Shown here: one piece after another, positions 57,756 through 64,000 of the stretch
How positions within the stretch are numbered: position 1 is the stretch's first letter
Layout: each line of letters begins with the position of its first letter
Source: Calycina herbarum
Taxonomy: Eukaryota > Ascomycota > Leotiomycetes > Helotiales > Pezizellaceae
Length of the DNA: 64,000 nucleotides
Direction: 5' to 3'
Assembly (NCBI GenBank): GCA_001414485.1
Contig: LLEY01000036.1
Coordinates: 310,001-374,000, forward strand
The notes under the pieces: model-generated
Database searches by the model: none
What the model was told of the DNA's origin: nothing
The model's input: only the letters and a program-made list of their open reading frames with translations
Program-made: the position numbers and the translations under genes

Positions 57756-60700
57756 CTATCCCCTTCTTAGCCTAGCGTGTTTCTACGCTAGAATATAAAC
57801 TTAGAATATATCTATTAGAAAGATATCGTCCTTCTCTTATATATAAACATATCCTCTTTATATATAAAACGAAAAGAGCGTTTAGCTCTTACTATATAGA
57901 TCGAATCTATATAACATCTAGCTAAGACTTATTCTTTTTATCGTAAGTAGTCCTATTAATACTTCCTAGAGCTCTCTAAATCCTCTCGCTATTCTAAGTA
58001 TATTCGGTTGAAAAGGTCTTATAATAGCCTTAGCTATCTTATCGTTTCTATCTCTAAGCCTCGAAAACCTATATATCGATTTTTCTTTAGCTCTATATAT
58101 AAACGATTCCCTATTACTCCTCCGAGTCCTCCTCCTTCGAGTCCTTCTCTCGAGTCCTCTTCTGCCTAGTTTCCTACTTTTAAGATAGCTTCTTTTGTTA
58201 AACAGATACTTTCTAACAACGTGTCTCTATCTAACCCTAGTCCCGAGTTCTAGGCAGCCCTAGGTTTTGTTAGTAGAACTTCTAAAGTTCTCTTAAGTAA
58301 TAGTTAAGGTTACTTTTTAATTCCTATATATTCTCTAAATATAAGTAGTCTAACTATTTAATTAAATACTTAATCTTACCTCTAATAATCTTATAGTTAA
58401 GAATCTTTTCAACTTCGTATTCAACGTTTAGATTAACTAGTTAAATTTCTATAAATAGAGCTAGTAGTGCTCCTAGTAGTACTAGTTCAAGTAAGAATAT
58501 ATAGAATACTAGGTAGATGTTTATTATTTTTAGTAGTACTAATTTATAATTCAAAGGTCTCTTAACTTGTTTAATTTTAAATAGTCTAAGTTTTTTATAG
58601 TCTAGTTTATTACTTAGTCTTTTTATATTAATATTCTTTTATACTAAGTAGACCTTATCTCTCTCTTTTAGCGTTAGCTTCTAACTACGTCGTTTATTAT
58701 AGTAGTATATGTTTCTTTTAGCTACGAACTATAAATCCTTTATAAGTTCCTTATATAGACTTTTAATTTTCAAGACTTAAATATAAGCAAGTTAGTTATT
58801 AATAGTTATAGATAGTAGTTCTCGATATACTAATAATTTATATCTAAAGTTAACGTAGAATAGTATAATAAGTGTTGTTTCTATTACTAAACTATTATAG
58901 ATAAAATATACTAAGAGTAGCAGTTCTACTTAGTTATCTTACTAGTAGTTTATATAACAACGAAGGTATACTTCTACTACTTAGTTTATACGTTCGTTTC
59001 CTCTATTTATCTAAAGGTAAAAAGCTATAAAGAGCTTTCTTTTTATACCTAATCGTTCTATAAGAGTAATCTAAAATTTAGAGGTAAAGAGTTTATCTCT
59101 ATCTAAGAGTATTTCTTTAGATAGTCTATATCTTAAGACTACTTCTTTAAAGAATATAAATACTAATTCCTTAGCTGTACTTAACTCTATATATACTACT
59201 AAAATTATATATTTTATAAGTCGTTCTATAATAACTTGGATTATATTATACTTAACTCCTGTTATTAGATCTTTAGATTTTAATAATTTAATAATAAAAT
59301 CTATAGATATTAATTTCTAAGGTATTTATAGTATTAGAATAGTGTTTATCTATCTATAAGGTATATAGTAGGAGGCCTTATTCCTAGTATAGGTATTATA
59401 TTCTATTATTACTTCTTTAACTATCGTAGATAACTGATTAATATAGTAGTATTATCTTATTCTCTAGAGGGTTCTACGAATTCCTTAGTAACTATAAGTA
59501 GATATAGTATAGTATTCTTATATAAATTCTTTTATATACAAGCTAGGAACCTATAATTTTTCCTTTATATACTAATTATAACCTTTATATATGTTTTAAA
59601 TTTTATCTATCTAGATGTCGTTTATTACTACTATTTTATATATAGTAGGTACTAAGTCTCTATTCTTAAGAGTTTTTAAGATTATAATCTTTTTATACTC
59701 TTTATTTCTCTTATATCTAGGTTTCTAGCTAAGAGTATTAGCTTAAGTATTTAACGCTCTCTTTATATATCGAATAATAATATTAAATTCTTCTAATATC
59801 TCTACTTATCTAGTTAACTATCTAGTTATAAGTTCCTTAGTTATTATAAATGTTCTAAGGTTTTTATAGTTAGATAGAATCGTAACTTAGTATTTTACTA
59901 GCTATAAATAGATTCTCTAGTATTCTAAAGCTAATACTATAGTAAGTAATTCTTTATTAAAGATACTATAGTTTTATTATACTAGGTTAAATGTTTTAGA
60001 ATAATATATAATAAGTATAAGTTTCCCTTTTCTATTTAGTTATAGGTAAATCGTATCTACTACTATATCTAAGGCGTCTGTTTCGATTATACTTAGTTTT
60101 TCTATATTAAAGTTATATAGAATTAGTTTTTCTATAAACCTTACTTTAATCTTTTAAAAAGCGTCCTTAGTCTATTTATTCTAGATAAATTTAATAACTT
60201 TTTTAACTAGTACTATTATTAGTTTAGTACTTTTTATATAGTCTTAAATAAATAGATAGTAAAAGTTTATAAATCTAAAGAAGAACTATATATCTTTTAT
60301 ATTTTCTAGTAACTTCTAGTTTAAGATGTCTTAGATCTTTACTAGATCTATTTCTATTTTCTCTAAGCTAAATACCTATCTTAGGAAAAGTATCTAAGTT
60401 ACTCTAAACTCGTATTTTAAGAGTTTCAACTAAGAGTTTACTTTTATAAGTTATTATAAAACTTCTCTAATATATCTCTTATATTCTTCTTCTATTTCTA
60501 AGAAAATTAGAATATTATCTAGGTAATAGATTACTATTACTCCTAGAAAGTCTCTTAAAATATTATTATTTTATCTCTAATATATAGCTAGTACGTTATA
60601 GAGTTTAAATAGTATAACTATATATTTATAAAAGCCTAATAGTAAGGCAAATACTATCTTCTATTCGTCTTCGACTTTTATTTATATAAGTCTATAAGTG

Positions 60701-61667
60701 TTTTATTAATCTAGTTTCGTAAATCGTACTACCTTATCTAACTTATCCTATAAGTACTAGCTAGGTAGTAGTAGATAAGCGTTCTTAACTATAGCGTAAT
60801 TTACTTCTTAGTAATTAATATATACTCTTCTCTCTAAGTTGTCTTTTTTCTTAATAATAAGTATATTTAAGGTAATTAGCGACTTAGATCTTCTAATATA
60901 TCCCTTCTTAATACCTTCTTTTATATAACTTTCTATTTTCTATAAGCTTTTCTAGTTATATAACTAAAGCTTCTACTTTAAGAGATAATAACCCTCTTTT
61001 AATTTAATCTTATAATTCTATAAGTAATGTTTCAACAAGGCTCGTAAGTCTTCCGGGTTTTTAAACAAGGCTCTAAATTCTCTATATTATATAGGTATTT
61101 CGTTATTAGCTTTCTTACTAACCTGTAGAGGACCTTAGACAAAGTGTTCTAGCGCTTTAGAAGAGGTAGCGCTAACCTTGTTCTAGTCTTAAAGTTATAA
61201 ATACGAACCTATGTATTTATATTAACTAAAAGTTATTATTCTAGCTTTCTAGTTAATTTTTAGATTATATTCCTAAATCTATAGTATACTAAGTATTACT
61301 TCCTTACTTTCTATTTTAATAATATTAAATTATATATCTAAGTAGTGTCCTTTAATATTAACTTTTATTAGAATAGTTTACTAATTAATAATCCTATTTT
61401 AATATATAATATCTATTCTATTAACCACCCCTAGTTAATATAGTCTTATTCCTTTAATTAGAACGTTTAGCTTTTCTTAAGCTATTAGAGAGATAAAGTT
61501 ACCTATTACTTCTAAGTCTATTATAACTTATAACTTTTTCCCTCGTATTTCTATAGTTATTACTAGCTGTCTTTCTCTTAACATAGCGTCTAACTTTGCT
61601 TTAATATATTAGACTTCGAAAGATCGATTTTTATAATTATAACTCTGTCTTTTCTTATTCTTATACT
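57295..61667 (-). mobile_element. Ty3/Gypsy retrotransposon copy 2, truncated and RIP-mutated, leftward
   Basis: Same family and orientation as copy 1. After the LTR, the internal region parallels copy 1 from 49652 onward, with an extra stretch of about 300 bp near 59180-59480 that copy 1 lacks. Reverse transcriptase lies at about 60.3-60.8 kb and again shows YLDNIL. The protease-region match ends at 61667, where the LTR of a third element begins. Gag and 5' LTR are absent from the window. Stops are dense and ATG is very rare. Confidence 0.85.
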
Positions 61668-62110
61668 TGTAATAGCCAGCTATTGATGGAATTGCCGAGC
61701 CATCGGAACAGCTAAGAATACGTGCCGAGTATGGTATAGCACAGATGGTTTCGGAATTGTCAGAGCCGGATCGGTATAGACTTTTGTTATTATCCGGCTC
61801 TCTTATATATAGATGCCCTTACTCTCTCTTAAGGAAAGACCAATTTGGTCTTTTCCTTCGTATCAGAGCCTAGTATTTAGATATGTCATTCTATCGAACG
61901 CACTTCTATATGCCTCTTTTATAGTAGTATCCGTTTCGTACTATTATATTAAAAGACCAAATTCGACTCTGCCGGGGACGGCCTGTTATAATATCTTACT
62001 CGAGCGCGCCGGCATACTTGCTTCGAATTCGATTCGGCCTAGATTCGGATTAGTATATCGACAACCTTAAATAGCTAGGTAATCAGAGACTACCTAGACG
62101 GCTAGTAACA
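61668..62110 (+). repeat. 5' LTR of the third Gypsy element (443 bp)
   Basis: TG...CA ends with related terminal inverted repeats (TGTAATAGCC against TGTTACTAGC). Inside are two copies of AAAGACCAA(A/T)TT-like sequence (about 61845 and 61950) and a TATA-like TCTTATATATAGATG at about 61801, a plausible element promoter. Confidence 0.75.
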
Positions 62111-64000
62111 CCGGGGTTTAGTATCTGAACAGTTAGCTAGTAAAATCGTAGGCGATTCCTACGTTAATAGGAGTAGACTACGCTGAGTACTCCTGAGACT
62201 CCTAATAACCCTCTCTATATAGGGATTGCTATATAAGATATAGACAGTCGACGATATACAGTTACCTGGAAGGCTCTCGAATCTACCCCTTAACCCCCCC
62301 CGAACGACATACGATATACTAGAATAAGGAGAGACCCTAGGTCCCTCTAAAGCTCTGCTTAAGAGCGTTAAGTAACCTACTAGAGAAGTAAGTAGACCCC
62401 CCTCTAAAAGGTCTACAAACCACACTCGTACGCCTAAAAACAAAAGGTCTCGGAAAGGAAAGCAACCTGCTCGAAACCCTAAAGACAACTAAGACTTTTC
62501 TAATACAGATAAGATACGAGGTATAGTATAAGGCTTAGAAGAAAAACTTTAAAACAATAACAATCGATTCGTCTAGTTAGAAAGGATAATAAGCGAACTC
62601 TAACTAGCCTCTACGAATCTACCTAGAATCGATCCCGAGCCTCTTTCGCCTCTAAGTACTACGCAAGACCCTTTTTACTTAAGAGATCCTACCTCTAATG
62701 CCTTCCCTCGACGGCAGACCACCCTCCTAGCCTTAGAAGGCACCCCGAATCCCCTCCTACCCCGAACCGCCAAAAGCAAGATCATAGAAAGGATTAAACC
62801 CTTGAATAATAGTACCTCACCTACCTACTAATAATAGAAGATATCAGTATACGATAGACTCCTAGTAAACGCCGATTATTATAATACCGCACCGACTCGA
62901 AAGGCCCTTATCTAGGGAACAACTACGGGCTATGCCAGGAACTACCTTAAGCCTAGATACAAGTCCGAGTCGATTTATATTACTTTCTACCATTATTAAG
63001 ATATAATTAAACTTTTAGATTTATATTTCTTAACCAGATATAAGACAGAGGATATACAGAACGCCTTCTAGGCTTTATAGATAGATGATACTAAAGGTAA
63101 AGAAACGTTTACTAACTTTAGAGGTTGATTTTCAAGTATAGCTATACTTAGAGAGATACTAGAGTTAGAACAGTTCTTCTATATATAGGAAAAGATTATA
63201 CTATAGCTACGAAACTCAGCTACTATACTTAAGAGACGTTAGAACTATAACTTCGTCGAAATAGTAGCAGATCTTCTAGCCCTAGATAAGGAAAGACGCT
63301 AAAACGCTAAGTTATACATAGCTAATACAACTAAGCTAGTCGGTATAACTACTTCGGTTAAAAAGACTACCTTTTAATCCTTATCTAGTATAATACCGAA
63401 CCTCCTACTACCTGAACGCGAATCCTTTTCTACTGTTTAAAGAGAAGATAAAACCAAGTCCTCGTAGAGTACCTCGAATCGGTAGGAAAATAAGGCATTA
63501 GACAATTATTAGTAATAACATTTGACTAGCCGATACCCTACCTCCGACTCCCTACTTTAGTAAGGAGTCCTTACTTTCTTTTACCTTCTAGCTAGATTCT
63601 AGAAGTCTAATTTAAATCGGATACGAATCAGTTACGAATCGAAGAAGTACGCTAATAAGTAACCTCTTAGCTAAGTTATCACTGTCTTCTACGATATCGA
63701 CTTCTAAATTCTAACTCTTCCGCCTCCGACTCCTGTCTAAATCCCCTCTAATATATAGAACAATCGAGGGGTTAGACTATATACTCTTTTAGTAAATGCT
63801 TTGCTTTTAGTAGGAAACACCCGATATAGGCAACATCTACGAAAAAGGCCGGCTACGACTCGTATCCTACCTTTCGCTAAACACCTCGCTTAATAAACCG
63901 TATTCTATACGACAATCCTTCTACTACTAATACTACCGCCTACAGACACCGCCTACCGATACTGCACCGACAATACGAAGACTCGAGGACGAGTCTTTTT
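61668..64000 (+). mobile_element. Third Gypsy-type retrotransposon, rightward, runs off window
   Basis: The 5' LTR is 61668-62110 (begins TGTAATAGCCAGC, ends CTAGTAACA). It is followed within a few bases by a primer-binding-like TTTAGTATCTGAAC. Gag-like sequence follows at about 62.6-63.5 kb, including EQFFYI, LRNSATILKRR and a LLALDKERR block known from fungal Gypsy gag. Frames are broken by stops consistent with RIP, but CpG-rich stretches are better kept than in copies 1 and 2. The element inserted into copy 2. The frame at 61813-62070 within the LTR is not considered a gene. Confidence 0.78.

Noticed and set aside
61813..62070. 85-codon rightward frame
   Set aside because: Lies wholly within the LTR of the third Gypsy element. 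Likely chance.

Overview
This window comes from a filamentous ascomycete. The gene families, short spliced introns with CTAAC/CTGAC-type branch points, F-box and DUF families and RIP-like decay best fit a Leotiomycete of the Sclerotiniaceae type (Botrytis/Sclerotinia relatives). That placement is recalled from family resemblance, not from a search. No rRNA, tRNA, prophage or CRISPR array was recognised.

Layout. 1-2001 (-) holds a carboxylesterase that runs off the left edge. 2746-9332 is a compact block of mitotic genes: a TPX2-like spindle protein (-), the DASH subunit DAD2 (-) and, divergent from DAD2, shugoshin SGO1 (+). 10374-11278 (+) encodes a secreted cysteine-rich protein with an ARB-07466/VanY-like C-terminal domain. 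12360-13920 is a decayed F-box gene. From about 13.9 to 34.9 kb only one convincing gene is seen, an Ecl1-type lifespan/stress regulator at 22451-22930 (-). The rest is normal-GC intergenic DNA peppered with copies of a small inverted-repeat element (terminal motif ATAAAAGCGGCAGTAAAT), plus one TA-flanked MITE at 20283-20575.

34872-45287 is gene-rich again: a DUF7730 gene (-), a secreted DUF8021 protein (+), two lineage-specific spliced genes (+), a large F-box gene (+) and dynactin p25 (+). A 32-base G run lies at 45948-45979.

From about 48.6 kb to the right edge the window is a nest of transposons, most of it strongly RIP-mutated. A Copia fragment (-) cuts a gene just after its start codon. 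A Gypsy element (-) sits inside the Copia RNase H region. Inside or beside it are a lightly mutated solo LTR with a perfect 5-bp target duplication, a complete 1.8-kb Fot1/pogo-like DNA transposon, an inverted Gypsy fragment, a second Gypsy copy (-), and a third Gypsy element (+) that leaves the window. CpA/TpG loss has removed nearly every ATG, so the heavily mutated part has no usable reading frames.

Functionally, four genes (TPX2-like, DAD2, SGO1, dynactin p25) act on the spindle, kinetochore or microtubule motors. The secreted proteins and F-box genes are typical accessory content. Intron boundaries were set by eye from splice signals, reading frame and family conservation. Exon lengths were checked to sum to multiples of three where complete coordinates are given.
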